Origin: Syntrophomonas sp. UBA4807
GTDB taxonomy: Bacteria > Bacillota > Syntrophomonadia > Syntrophomonadales > Syntrophomonadaceae
NCBI GenBank assembly: GCA_002402575.1
Contig: DHGD01000165.1
Location: 1-36,092 of the forward strand
Direction: 5' to 3'
Length of the DNA: 36,092 nt
The notes below the pieces were generated by a model. That model did not search any database. It worked only from the letters and a program-made list of their open reading frames with translations, and was not told where the DNA came from. Position numbers and translations under genes: made by a program. Shown piece after piece: positions 24,258 to 32,197 of this stretch (within the stretch, counting starts at the first letter, position 1; each line of letters starts with the position of its first letter).

Positions 24258-24271
24258 CGCCTGAGGAGGCG
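24258..24271 (+). promoter_or_regulatory. Small hairpin covering the galE ribosome binding site
   Basis: CGCCT (24258-24262) can pair with AGGCG (24267-24271) around a GAGG loop, so the AGGAGG site of galE (24264-24269) would be partly masked in the RNA. The stem is only five pairs, so an effect is possible but not strong. Confidence 0.3.
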
Positions 24272-24276
24272 CAAAG

Positions 24277-25299
24277 ATGATTCTAATAACCGGAGGAGCT
24301 GGTTATATCGGCTCGCATGTGGTTAAGGAAATCGCGGCGGCAGGCTTTGACGTCGTCATTCTGGACAACCTGTCCACCGGCAACCGCGTGGCGGCGGAAG
24401 CGGTGCGCACCTTGCTGAGAGATTATGACGGGGCCGGGCAAATCGAGCTGGTAATAGGCGATTGCGGAAATGAATCCTTGCTGGATCAGATCTGTAGGCA
24501 GCACCCGATCGACGCCGTAATCCACCTGGCCGCTTTCAGCGAGGTGGGCGAATCGATGCGGGATGCGGCTAAATATTTCTCCAATAACACCGCTCAGAGC
24601 ATATATCTCCTGAACAGCCTGAAGCGCAACCGGGTGGATAAACTGGTGTTCTCATCCACGGCGGCGGTGTACGGTCAGCCGCTGCGGAACCCCATCCCCG
24701 AGGAGCATCCCTTGCAGCCAAGCAATGTTTACGGCTTGAGTAAGATGATGATTGAGTCCATGCTGCCCCGTTACCGGGTTAATTATGGATTGAATTACAT
24801 CTCACTGCGTTATTTTAATGCTGCCGGCGCGGATGCCAGTGGTTTGATAGGGGAAAAACACCGCCAGGAATCACACCTCATACCCCTGGTCATATTGCGG
24901 GCTATGGGCAGGAGAGACCGTTTCACCATCTTTGGGGATGATTATGACACCTACGACGGGACCTGTCTGCGTGATTATATTCATGTCAGCGATTTGGCTC
25001 AGGCCCACCTCCTGGCCTTACAAGCTCTTTTGGCGGGAAATGTGCGGGAACGGGTTTATAATCTGGGCAATGGGCGGCCTCATTCGGTGCGTGAGGTGAT
25101 CGCTGCGGTAGAACAAGCCTGCGGGCGAAGCTTAACTTGCGATATCGGTCCGCGCCGTCTGGGCGATCCCAGCATTCTCCTGGCCAGCTCGCAGCGAGCC
25201 GTCGATGAATTGGGCTGGAAGCCGCAATATCCCCATCTCCAGAATATAGTCGATTCCGCCTGGCGCTGGCACCGTCTCGAAAACTGGCCGGAGAGCTAA
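24277..25299 (+). CDS. galE: UDP-glucose 4-epimerase
   Basis: 340 residues, the usual GalE length. It opens with the NAD-binding 'I-T-G-G-A-G-Y-I-G-S-H', has the catalytic Tyr/Lys pair in 'V-Y-G-L-S-K', the Ser region 'F-S-S-T-A-A-V-Y-G' and 'R-Y-F-N-A-A-G', with 'G-T-C-L-R-D-Y-I-H-V' typical of GalE. It interconverts UDP-glucose and UDP-galactose (or the N-acetyl forms), feeding glycan synthesis. Position: 36 bases after the nucleotidyltransferase gene, which suggests it is co-transcribed with the RiPP-like operon. The C-terminus is shorter than in some relatives, but no catalytic residue is missing. Confidence 0.92.
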   Translation: MILITGGAGYIGSHVVKEIAAAGFDVVILDNLSTGNRVAAEAVRTLLRDYDGAGQIELVIGDCGNESLLDQICRQHPIDAVIHLAAFSEVGESMRDAAKYFSNNTAQSIYLLNSLKRNRVDKLVFSSTAAVYGQPLRNPIPEEHPLQPSNVYGLSKMMIESMLPRYRVNYGLNYISLRYFNAAGADASGLIGEKHRQESHLIPLVILRAMGRRDRFTIFGDDYDTYDGTCLRDYIHVSDLAQAHLLALQALLAGNVRERVYNLGNGRPHSVREVIAAVEQACGRSLTCDIGPRRLGDPSILLASSQRAVDELGWKPQYPHLQNIVDSAWRWHRLENWPES

Positions 25300-25426
25300 G
25301 GACGCTACAAAGATAAAAGGAAATATTTGGCACCGCCGCCGGAAAACAGGAATAAGATATCACATCTTCGCAGATATGGAGCCATACCAAGCACGAAGTT
25401 CCAGATTGAAATGAGGTGCGATATCG

Positions 25427-26020
25427 ATGTCCTATAGAACGGTGGAATCGCTTCGGGAAAAAATCATCGCCATTCTCCCTGCTTACGAAGAGAACGGAGA
25501 CATTACCCGGCTGCTGCTGGAGGATGGATCATCCTCCAGGGATGATCGCACGGTGCAGACTGTTAAGAAGGTTTTGGCACGGTGTTACCTGCTGGATCTC
25601 AAGGAACAAGCCCGACAATTGCAGGCCTCGCTGCAGAGGCGTAAGCTATTGCCTTTCTATTTGAACCATGAGCGGATATTCATACCCATAAAAATGCGCG
25701 CTGCCCGGATCAAAAATGACTGCTGTTACGGCTATCTGGATTGGCGCTGCATAGCGGATCTGGAGCAACACGCAGATGGCGGTACGCTCGTCCGTATGCG
25801 CAATGGGCTGCAGGAATCTGCTCTGAGCAGCACCAGCCACATTATTCAGCAGTTGCACACCGGACGTCAGCTTTACGAGGCTTTGCAGCAACAGGCGGGC
25901 CGGACCCACAGCAGCGAGCAGCTGCTTCTCGAGGCGGCGCGCCTGTTGGCAGGCTCCCTGGACCTGCTTCACAACGGGCTGGGAAAACTGGGCAAAAATG
26001 GCCAGGGCAAAAATATATAG
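25427..26020 (+). CDS. Hypothetical protein, possibly ComK-like
   Basis: 197 residues from ATG 25427, with GAGGTG ten bases upstream. The central region 'P-F-Y-L-N-H-E-R-I-F-I-P-I-K' followed about 15 residues on by 'Y-G-Y-L-D-W-R-C-I' and 'M-R-N-G' has the pattern of the ComK competence regulator (N-x-x-I-F-L-F-P, W-I and S-N-G), and both are about 190 residues. The resemblance is by eye and weak, and ComK is best known from Bacilli. The N-terminal 60 residues are charged and helical, with nothing recognised. It has no signal peptide or membrane segment, so it is probably cytoplasmic. Confidence 0.6.
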   Translation: MSYRTVESLREKIIAILPAYEENGDITRLLLEDGSSSRDDRTVQTVKKVLARCYLLDLKEQARQLQASLQRRKLLPFYLNHERIFIPIKMRAARIKNDCCYGYLDWRCIADLEQHADGGTLVRMRNGLQESALSSTSHIIQQLHTGRQLYEALQQQAGRTHSSEQLLLEAARLLAGSLDLLHNGLGKLGKNGQGKNI

Positions 26021-26050
26021 CAGAAATTAACGGCAGGAAAGCGAAAGTTG

Positions 26051-26078
26051 TTTACAGAATTGTTCGTAATATGATAAT
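26051..26078 (+). promoter_or_regulatory. Sigma-A-type promoter for the subtilase gene
   Basis: -35 TTTACA (26051-26056), 16-base spacer, -10 GATAAT (26073-26078), each one mismatch from consensus. Transcript start near 26085, giving a leader of about 130 bases to the chosen start. Confidence 0.5.
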
Positions 26079-26212
26079 AAATGCAAAAAAGTATTTATAA
26101 GTCTTAATTTCAGTGTCTTACTGCATTTGGCGGGGACAGGCACTAGATACAAATGCCAGAAAAATTGAAACCAGGCCGCCGCGTCGCAGCCAATTTTAAA
26201 GCGGAGAATAAG

Positions 26213-29200
26213 ATGTTGATGGATAGATTGGTCAGACCAGGGCGAGCTGTGCTTGCCTGGATTTTGCTTCTAGTAATGTTATGCTCCTGGTTTAACTCCC
26301 CGCTGCAGGCGGAACAGATTTCATCCCCTGGTTTTTTCAGCGACCGGGCTGCTGATATCGTAAATGCCTCCCCTTTAAACAGCGACTACATATTCCCCGG
26401 AGGGCTGACCGGCCAGGGGCAGATAGTGGGCATAGCCGACAGCGGCCTGGATAAAGGCAGCCTCAGCAGCATCATCCCCGACCTCAAGAGCGAGGACGGC
26501 AGAATGCCCCGGGTGGCCATGCTGAAATCTTATACCGACCGTGCCCTGCCTGACGACCCTGTCGGTCACGGCACCCATATGGCCGGCATCATCGCCGCCA
26601 GCGGAGCTTCTTCACAGGGTAAATACCGCGGCTTAGCGCCGGGGTCTGCCCTGTACTTTCAGGCTCTCCTGGACAAGCAGAACAACATCCGGGTACCCTC
26701 TGCCATGGCCGATCTGTTTATGCCGGCTTATCAGGCCGGGGTGCGTATCCATGTCAATGGCTGGGGCAGCGGCGGCAACAGCTACCAGGCCAGCACCCGG
26801 CAAATAGACCAGTTCGTATTCGAATATAACGATTTTCTGCCCCTCTTTGGCTCCGGAAACAGTGGCCCTAATGCAGGGTCTCTGAGCTCCGAGGCCAACA
26901 GCAAGAATGCTTTGGTTATTGGTTCCAGCCAGGTGCCCCGGCCGGCCATGGATATTGACAACCAGGACACCGGCCAGATCACTGTTTCCTCCAGTCGCGG
27001 CCCGGCCCAGGACGGCAGGATTAAGCCGGATCTGCTGGCGCCCGGTTCCAGTGTTATTTCCACTTGCTCCAGCCTGGTTGAGAGCAACTTCCCTACCAAC
27101 GGCAACTATACCGTTATGGGAGGTTCCAGCATGGCCACGGCGGTAACCGGCGCGGCCTTGGCACTCTTATGCGAATACCTGCAGGATTACCGTGATCTGA
27201 CCAACCCCAGTGCCGCCCTCTTAAAGGCCCTCTTAATCAACGGGGCCAGGTCTCTGCCCGCTTCGCTTATCCCGGCGCAGGGATTCGGCATTTTGGACAT
27301 TGGCAATACCGTCCTCTCACTGGCCGACCGCAGCAGCAAATATGTGGACAACGCCCGGGTGACACAGGGGGAGGTCCAGCAATACCGGTTCGTTATGGAT
27401 AAGCCAGGTCAAACTTTTAAGGCTACCCTGGCCTGGACCGATCCGCCCGCGGGCCTGACTGACAGCCGGACTCTGGTCAACAACCTGGACCTGACGGTTA
27501 TAGCCCCCAACGGCAATATCTATTATGGCAACGATTTTCGCAACACGGGAACTCCGGACCGGCTGAACAATGTAGAGCAGGTGCAAATACCCGATGCCGC
27601 CGCCGGAGAGTATACCGTAACCGTGACCGCCGCCGGCCTGAGCGCGACCTCGGTGGGGCAGTTGTTTGCTTTGGCCTACGGGGAGATCATGCAGCACAGC
27701 ACCGTGACCGGCATTCAGGACGGTAAATTGGTACTTGATAACGGAGATTCTTTCGATCAGACCCGCTTGTTCTCCAGGGAAAACAATAAGCTGTCAACCT
27801 CTTTGGCGGTTGGCGCCGAAATTTACTGGGACAGCAAGATGGCTTATCTGTTCAGCAAAGAGTGGGAAAGCGGCGGAGTGCAGCTGATTGATAGCCTGTC
27901 TGGCAGCATCATCATGGAGTCCAGCCCCTTCAGCCGGGATGGCGGCTATTACCTGGAAGAGGACAGTATCCGGAGCGGACGGGTGAGGGTTAATGACACC
28001 GTCATTCAGGACAGTTCCGAGTTCCTGACCGGAGCGCATATACAAGCGTCAGTCAATCCCCTCAATCAGCTGCTCTGGCAGGTCAATGCCGCAGCTGTGA
28101 CTGTAAACGGCAATATCAGCCGGGTAGATAAGGAACGCCGCCAGATCTGGTTGTTGAACCAGGATGAGCCTTACACCATGGAGCCGTGGGGCGACATAAC
28201 AGCTTCCAACAACATGGCAGGGGCTATGAGGGAAGCGCTTCCCTACGGATACGCCGAGAATTTGGACATCGAACATCTTATCCCCGGCATGCGGGTCAAG
28301 CTTTTGGTTACCCCGCAAACCCGCCGGGTTAATTATGCCACCGTGGAAAGAGAACTGGTGATCGCCAGGATTGACAGTCTGGGGGCCGCGGACAGTACTG
28401 TAATCACCAGCACCGGCCGGGAATATGGCCTTTTCCCCGGAGCCTCGCTGTACCGGGACGGCCAGCCGGTTACCTGGCGGGAATTGTCCGGCGGCGATTA
28501 TATGATCGGCCTTTTGCTGCCGGAAACAGAGAAATTGCTGCAGGTGCAGGCCTTCAGTGAAGTGGTTTATGGTCGGGTCATCTATTACAACGAAACCGCT
28601 GATAAGCTGTATTTGTTCGACAATAACAATAAAATTAGGGAATGCAGCCTGAGTGAGAATAGTCAGGCCTTCCGCTGGGGCAGCATCATGGCCCGCCCTG
28701 CTTTTGAGCCAGGGTCATGGCTGCGGGTGATATTCACCCCGGAAGGACGGGTGAACCGGCTGGATATGGCTGAAACCGCTGAGCAGGTATCTAAGATCCT
28801 GGCCGGGTATGATCCCGCTCGCCGAAGATTGACCATGACCGATGGTTCCTCCTATCAGTGCGAGGCTAATACTCTGGTAGCAAGCGCCGGGTTTGCGGTA
28901 GGTCCCGAAGACCTGGCGGCCGGCCGGCCGGTTAAGGTCACCCTCCTTAGCGGCGGGGGCGACGCCGATATTCTGGCCGCAGTGGAGGCTTTTAAGGATA
29001 CCGGCGCAGCGGCTCCGCTCTTGAGTATGAAGATCAGCTTGCTCAATGGCGCCCTTATAATTCATGGAAACAGCAGTGCCGAACGGGTCGCGCTTTACCG
29101 CCAGGATGGCAGCAGGGTGGGGGTGCAGCCGCAGGCGGACGGTAGCTTCAGCCTGCTGCTGAACCAGCTGCCTGATGAGAATAAAATGAGGGCCGTGGCG

Positions 29201-29800
29201 GTGGATGCCACAACCGGCGCGGTTGCCAGCATAGAGGTGCAGATTGACGCTTATCCGGTAACTGAGCCGGCGGCAGCCTTTTCTGATATCGCCAGCAGCA
29301 GCGCCAAAGCGGAAATCGAAACCCTGGCAAGGCTAGGAGTCGTTCACGGTTATGACGACGGCACCTTCCGCCCGGATAATGCCATCACCCGGCTGGAATA
29401 TATAGTCATGGCGGCAGGCTGTTTGGGATTAACAACCCAGGGCGAGGCGGCCCCTTTCAGCGACGCCGCCTCTTTGCCCGGTTGGAGTATGGCAGCGGTA
29501 AACGCGGCCTGGCAGCACGGGCTGGTGGAAGGCTATGATGACGGCTCATTGCGGCCCTTTCAGCCTGCCACCCGCAGTGAGGCAGCCTTGATACTGGACC
29601 GCGCTGCGGAGCTATCGGGAAGGGATTCTGCCCCACCGGGCTTGCTCCCGGAAGATATAAGCCTGGTGCCTGCTTGGGCCCGGGGCGCAGTCGCGCGCGG
29701 CTTTCAGCGAGGTCTCCTGCCTTCGCTGTGGCAGGGCTGGTTCAATCCGCAGCGTTATCTGACCAGGGCCGAGGCCGCTATGATGTTGGTAAAGATATAG
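26213..29800 (+). CDS. Secreted S8 subtilase with three C-terminal SLH repeats
   Basis: Start set at ATG 26213, where GGAG stands six bases upstream and a signal peptide follows (hydrophobic about 12-27, cleavage near L-Q-A-E); the upstream ATG at 26153 lacks a clear ribosome binding site. 1195 residues. Catalytic triad: Asp76 in 'I-A-D-S-G', His119 in 'G-H-G-T-H' and Ser306 in 'G-G-S-S-M-A'. After the protease domain (to about 390) comes a P/beta-type domain ('T-L-A-W-T-D-P-P', about 400-490), a long beta-rich region of unknown kind, and SLH repeats near 1023-1065, 1082-1125 and 1145-1195. It is expected to sit on the wall through pyruvylated polymer, linking it to csaB. Substrate unknown. 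Confidence 0.9.
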   Translation: MLMDRLVRPGRAVLAWILLLVMLCSWFNSPLQAEQISSPGFFSDRAADIVNASPLNSDYIFPGGLTGQGQIVGIADSGLDKGSLSSIIPDLKSEDGRMPRVAMLKSYTDRALPDDPVGHGTHMAGIIAASGASSQGKYRGLAPGSALYFQALLDKQNNIRVPSAMADLFMPAYQAGVRIHVNGWGSGGNSYQASTRQIDQFVFEYNDFLPLFGSGNSGPNAGSLSSEANSKNALVIGSSQVPRPAMDIDNQDTGQITVSSSRGPAQDGRIKPDLLAPGSSVISTCSSLVESNFPTNGNYTVMGGSSMATAVTGAALALLCEYLQDYRDLTNPSAALLKALLINGARSLPASLIPAQGFGILDIGNTVLSLADRSSKYVDNARVTQGEVQQYRFVMDKPGQTFKATLAWTDPPAGLTDSRTLVNNLDLTVIAPNGNIYYGNDFRNTGTPDRLNNVEQVQIPDAAAGEYTVTVTAAGLSATSVGQLFALAYGEIMQHSTVTGIQDGKLVLDNGDSFDQTRLFSRENNKLSTSLAVGAEIYWDSKMAYLFSKEWESGGVQLIDSLSGSIIMESSPFSRDGGYYLEEDSIRSGRVRVNDTVIQDSSEFLTGAHIQASVNPLNQLLWQVNAAAVTVNGNISRVDKERRQIWLLNQDEPYTMEPWGDITASNNMAGAMREALPYGYAENLDIEHLIPGMRVKLLVTPQTRRVNYATVERELVIARIDSLGAADSTVITSTGREYGLFPGASLYRDGQPVTWRELSGGDYMIGLLLPETEKLLQVQAFSEVVYGRVIYYNETADKLYLFDNNNKIRECSLSENSQAFRWGSIMARPAFEPGSWLRVIFTPEGRVNRLDMAETAEQVSKILAGYDPARRRLTMTDGSSYQCEANTLVASAGFAVGPEDLAAGRPVKVTLLSGGGDADILAAVEAFKDTGAAAPLLSMKISLLNGALIIHGNSSAERVALYRQDGSRVGVQPQADGSFSLLLNQLPDENKMRAVAVDATTGAVASIEVQIDAYPVTEPAAAFSDIASSSAKAEIETLARLGVVHGYDDGTFRPDNAITRLEYIVMAAGCLGLTTQGEAAPFSDAASLPGWSMAAVNAAWQHGLVEGYDDGSLRPFQPATRSEAALILDRAAELSGRDSAPPGLLPEDISLVPAWARGAVARGFQRGLLPSLWQGWFNPQRYLTRAEAAMMLVKI

Positions 29801-29821
29801 GCTCAGAGTTCCAGGCAGGTT

Positions 29822-29857
29822 GTCGCGGTAGCGCAGGCGTACGCTTGCTCGCGCGAC
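29822..29857. repeat. Long imperfect hairpin after the subtilase gene
   Basis: GTCGCG (29822-29827) pairs with CGCGAC (29852-29857), and inside it GCAGGCG (29833-29839) with CGCTTGC (29842-29848, one G-U). No T run follows, so it is not a typical terminator; it could protect the mRNA end. Confidence 0.5.
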
Positions 29858-29879
29858 GCTCAGGATAGATGAATAGAAA

Positions 29880-29906
29880 GGCCGCCGTCACTCTGAAACG
29901 GCGGCC
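29880..29906 (-). terminator. Intrinsic terminator of the sigma/anti-sigma operon
   Basis: GGCCGCCGT (29880-29888) pairs perfectly with ACGGCGGCC (29898-29906), nine-base loop. On the minus strand it is followed by TTTCTATT; on the plus strand by TGATTATG, so it may also stop the subtilase transcript. Confidence 0.7.
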
Positions 29907-29936
29907 TGATTATGTTCTTAAGCTGAATCTCTCCAC

Positions 29937-30923
29937 TTAATCGGTAATCCACAACACTATAGTCTGCACCCCGGCTTTTTGATTCCAGACCCCTAATTGC
30001 TTTTGCAGCCCATCTACCTGTTGCTCCAGCAATTTTATCTCCGCCGGGTCTTTAGCTGCACCCAGCCGGGTGCTGAGGCTGAGGAACTGTTCCAGGGCCT
30101 GGGTATAGGCCTGTGAAATATCCTGGCGGTCTTCCTGGCGGCTGACTACTGTACCTACCGTATTCAGACGGCTAATCAGGCTTTCTCCCTGATTACGGTC
30201 AACCGTGATCTTCATCAGGCTGTAGGTGACCCCTTCTTTGACCTGCTGCCCGAGCCGCTCTGAGGCGGCGGAGTATTCAGCAGCGATTTTGCCGACCTGA
30301 GTATCCACTTCCCCGGAATCTTTACTGCTGTCTATGACCAGCATGGTAGTCAATATATTGCGGTTTTCCACGCTGAGCAGAACCGGAGTGGAGGTGGCGT
30401 GAGACGGAGTATCGCTGCCCGGATCGGCTGTGGCTGTGACCTGAGGAGCGGATATCGGATTGTCATGGTCCTTACTGGGAGACGCCGCCGGAGCAGGACT
30501 GGGGTTTTCTGCAACATAGGGCGGGTTCTGTGCCTGGCCGGCGCCGTTTTGCTCGGCTATCTGGGTAACGCTATTGCTTATGCCGGGAATGCCCTGAATG
30601 GCATAGAAAACGAGTAAAACTGCCGCTGCAGCTGCGGGCACGGCTTTTTTCCAGTAGCGGCCTAGGGACCCGAACCGATTAGGCTTATTTAACAGCGCGT
30701 CTTCTCGTACTGCCAGCATGACGGTATCAGTAAAACCCGCCGGAGCAGGCTTGATATCTTTCCCCATGGAGCGCAGCATACCTGACAGCTGGGACAAATC
30801 GCGATAATTCTCGCGACACAGCGAGCAATGATCCAAGTGCTGCTGCACCGTCATTCTCTCTTTGCCCTCCAGCATCCCGTCCAGGTAAGGCGATATCAGT
30901 TGTCTGGCTTCCTTGCAGTTCAT
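29937..30923 (-). CDS. Membrane anti-sigma factor with zinc-finger N-terminus and DUF4349-like C-terminus
   Basis: 328 residues. Residues 1-40 hold the anti-sigma zinc finger 'H-x3-C-x2-C' (H-L-D-H-C-S-L-C) of RsiW-type proteins. One transmembrane segment (about 90-112, Ala/Val-rich) separates it from an extracytoplasmic Pro/Ser/Ala-rich linker and a C-terminal domain with predicted coiled coil ('L-L-E-Q-Q-V-D-G-L-Q-K-Q-L'), which resembles DUF4349. It binds and holds the ECF sigma factor encoded just upstream (78 bases) until an envelope signal is received. The start has a poor ribosome binding site, so levels may depend on the sigma gene's translation. Confidence 0.85.
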   Translation of the reverse strand: MNCKEARQLISPYLDGMLEGKERMTVQQHLDHCSLCRENYRDLSQLSGMLRSMGKDIKPAPAGFTDTVMLAVREDALLNKPNRFGSLGRYWKKAVPAAAAAVLLVFYAIQGIPGISNSVTQIAEQNGAGQAQNPPYVAENPSPAPAASPSKDHDNPISAPQVTATADPGSDTPSHATSTPVLLSVENRNILTTMLVIDSSKDSGEVDTQVGKIAAEYSAASERLGQQVKEGVTYSLMKITVDRNQGESLISRLNTVGTVVSRQEDRQDISQAYTQALEQFLSLSTRLGAAKDPAEIKLLEQQVDGLQKQLGVWNQKAGVQTIVLWITD

Positions 30924-31001
30924 CGCTATTCACGCCTTTTTGCTAACATTATATGAAGCATTGACAGATGATGATTTACTTAATCTCCGGCAGACCATAA
31001 A

Positions 31002-31565
31002 CTACCGGCGGTTGAGTTCTTTCAATAACGCTTTACGGCCCCGGTTGATTCTTGACTTCACCGTCCCCAGGGAACACCCCAGGATTGAGGCGATCTCTTC
31101 GTAACTGTAACCTTCCATCTCCCGCAGCACCAGAGCAGTTTTATAGTCCGGGTGAATGCGGTCCAAAGCCCTTTTGAGCAGATCCGCCAGCTCAGTCCGC
31201 TCCAAGACTTCCAGAGGGGAATCCTGAACGGCGGCCAGCTCGCGGCTCAATTCATTATCTCCCAGTACCAGCGGCTCATCCAGGGATATAACCACCGCTT
31301 TTTTATGCTTGCGGCAGTAATTGATCCACAGGTTGATGGCGATGCGGTGCAGCCAGGTGCCGAAATCCGAATCTTGCCTGAAGGAGCGGATATTGCGGAA
31401 GGCCTGCACGAAAACATCCTGGGCCAAATCCTGTGCGTCGAAACTATTGCTGGCCAGGTGACTGCAATGGGTAAAGACCCGATCCTGGTACAACTGTACC
31501 AGTTCTTCGAAGGCTTCCATGCTGCCCCCCTGGGCCGCTTTTATCAGATCGTTTACCGGAACCAA
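31002..31565 (-). CDS. ECF RNA polymerase sigma factor (SigW-like)
   Basis: 187 residues from a TTG start at 31565, with GGGAG 11 bases upstream. Region 2 shows 'D-A-Q-D-L-A-Q-D-V-F-V-Q-A-F' and 'F-G-T-W-L-H-R-I-A-I-N'; region 4 shows 'G-Y-S-Y-E-E-I-A-S-I-L-G-C-S-L-G-T-V-K-S-R', the helix-turn-helix that reads the -35. It directs RNA polymerase to envelope-stress-type promoters. Its own gene has a matching GGAACTT/GTCTAA promoter, and the divergent gene at 32198 has a second one, which suggests autoregulation and surface-protein control. The anti-sigma gene follows in the same operon. Confidence 0.93.
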   Translation of the reverse strand: MVPVNDLIKAAQGGSMEAFEELVQLYQDRVFTHCSHLASNSFDAQDLAQDVFVQAFRNIRSFRQDSDFGTWLHRIAINLWINYCRKHKKAVVISLDEPLVLGDNELSRELAAVQDSPLEVLERTELADLLKRALDRIHPDYKTALVLREMEGYSYEEIASILGCSLGTVKSRINRGRKALLKELNRR

Positions 31566-31610
31566 GTCTGTAACAACTCCCGGTTCCCAAGCATAAGCCT
31601 GGTTAGTTTA

Positions 31611-31639
31611 TTAGACATAGCCGCCAGGTAAAAAGTTCC
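31611..31639 (-). promoter_or_regulatory. ECF-type promoter of the sigma operon (autoregulation)
   Basis: On the minus strand: GGAACTT (31633-31639), 16-base spacer, GTCTAA (31611-31616). This is the general ECF form (GGAAC with a T run, then GTC). Expected start near 31604, about 40 bases before the sigma start codon. Confidence 0.7.
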
Positions 31640-31791
31640 CCGGGGCTGGAAAATTTATTAAAATTTTATGTTATTTCTTTAATTAAATTAGACTTTTGTC
31701 CGGGAAAACCCTCTTCAAGGATAAACGCGCATTCCCAGTATCCAGGTTTATACATTATAACATGGAAAAAAACCGGTGATTCAATAAACGC

Positions 31792-31927
31792 GGAGTGGGT
31801 AATATTAGCAGATTCGGCAAACGCTTTGGAAATATGACTGGGACATACCCGGGAGGAACGCCCTGGCTATGCTGCCGCCTGGCTGGGGAAGCATCTATAT
31901 TTAAACAGCGGCAGCCGAGGGATGCTT
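31792..31927 (+). ncRNA. Candidate structured RNA with interleaved (pseudoknot) stems
   Basis: A G-rich, non-coding segment between two divergent promoters. CCCT (31861-31864) and GCTGCCGC (31871-31878) can pair with GCGGCAGC (31908-31915) and AGGG (31918-31921). AAGCATC (31889-31895), which lies inside that stem's loop, is complementary to GATGCTT (31921-31927) outside it, so the arms interleave as in an H-type pseudoknot. Upstream, GGGTA (31797-31801) can pair with TACCC (31846-31850). A weak -10 TATAAC (31756-31761) precedes it. No known class is assigned; the shape would fit a multi-stem Bacillota RNA such as the raiA type, which is only a suggestion. Confidence 0.45.
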
Positions 31928-31952
31928 TATTTGAAAAAAATTGCTCTCATTG

Positions 31953-31981
31953 GGAACAAATTCTGGCTTCCAGTTGTCTAA
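31953..31981 (+). promoter_or_regulatory. ECF-type promoter for the surface-protein gene at 32198
   Basis: GGAAC (31953-31957), 18 bases, GTCTAA (31976-31981). Relative to the sigma operon's own promoter, both the motif and spacing are the same (GGAAC-N18-GTCTAA). Expected start near 31988. Confidence 0.6.
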
Positions 31982-31987
31982 ATAAAA

Positions 31988-32197
31988 CAGGTAGTCCAGC
32001 AGCTTGCCAAATGAGTTGCAAAATGCCGGACTAGAAAAAAGCCGGAAAACCTTGCCCGGCAGCCAAAAGGAGGGAAGAGTCTAGCTTTTAGCTTTCAGTT
32101 GAAGATCACCTGCAAGACAGAGTGAGACGCTCTGATCACCTCTATTTTTATCCAGGGATTTATCCCCATACTTAATTCTAACAAGGAGGAAAACAAA
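31988..32197 (+). other. Untranslated leader of the surface-protein gene
   Basis: About 210 bases without a credible gene. It holds GATCACCT as a direct repeat (32104-32111 and 32134-32141) flanking a hairpin (CAGAG 32118-32122 with CTCTG 32130-32134), a small GGGA/TCCC hairpin (32155-32166) and, at 32183-32190, the strong AAGGAGGA ribosome binding site. A long structured leader is common for abundant surface proteins; a regulatory role is inference. Confidence 0.4.

Noticed and set aside
31754..31784. TATAAT on the minus strand with TTGAAT 19 bases away
   Set aside because: The spacer is too long for a normal sigma-A promoter, and the ECF-type promoter closer to the sigma gene is a better match.
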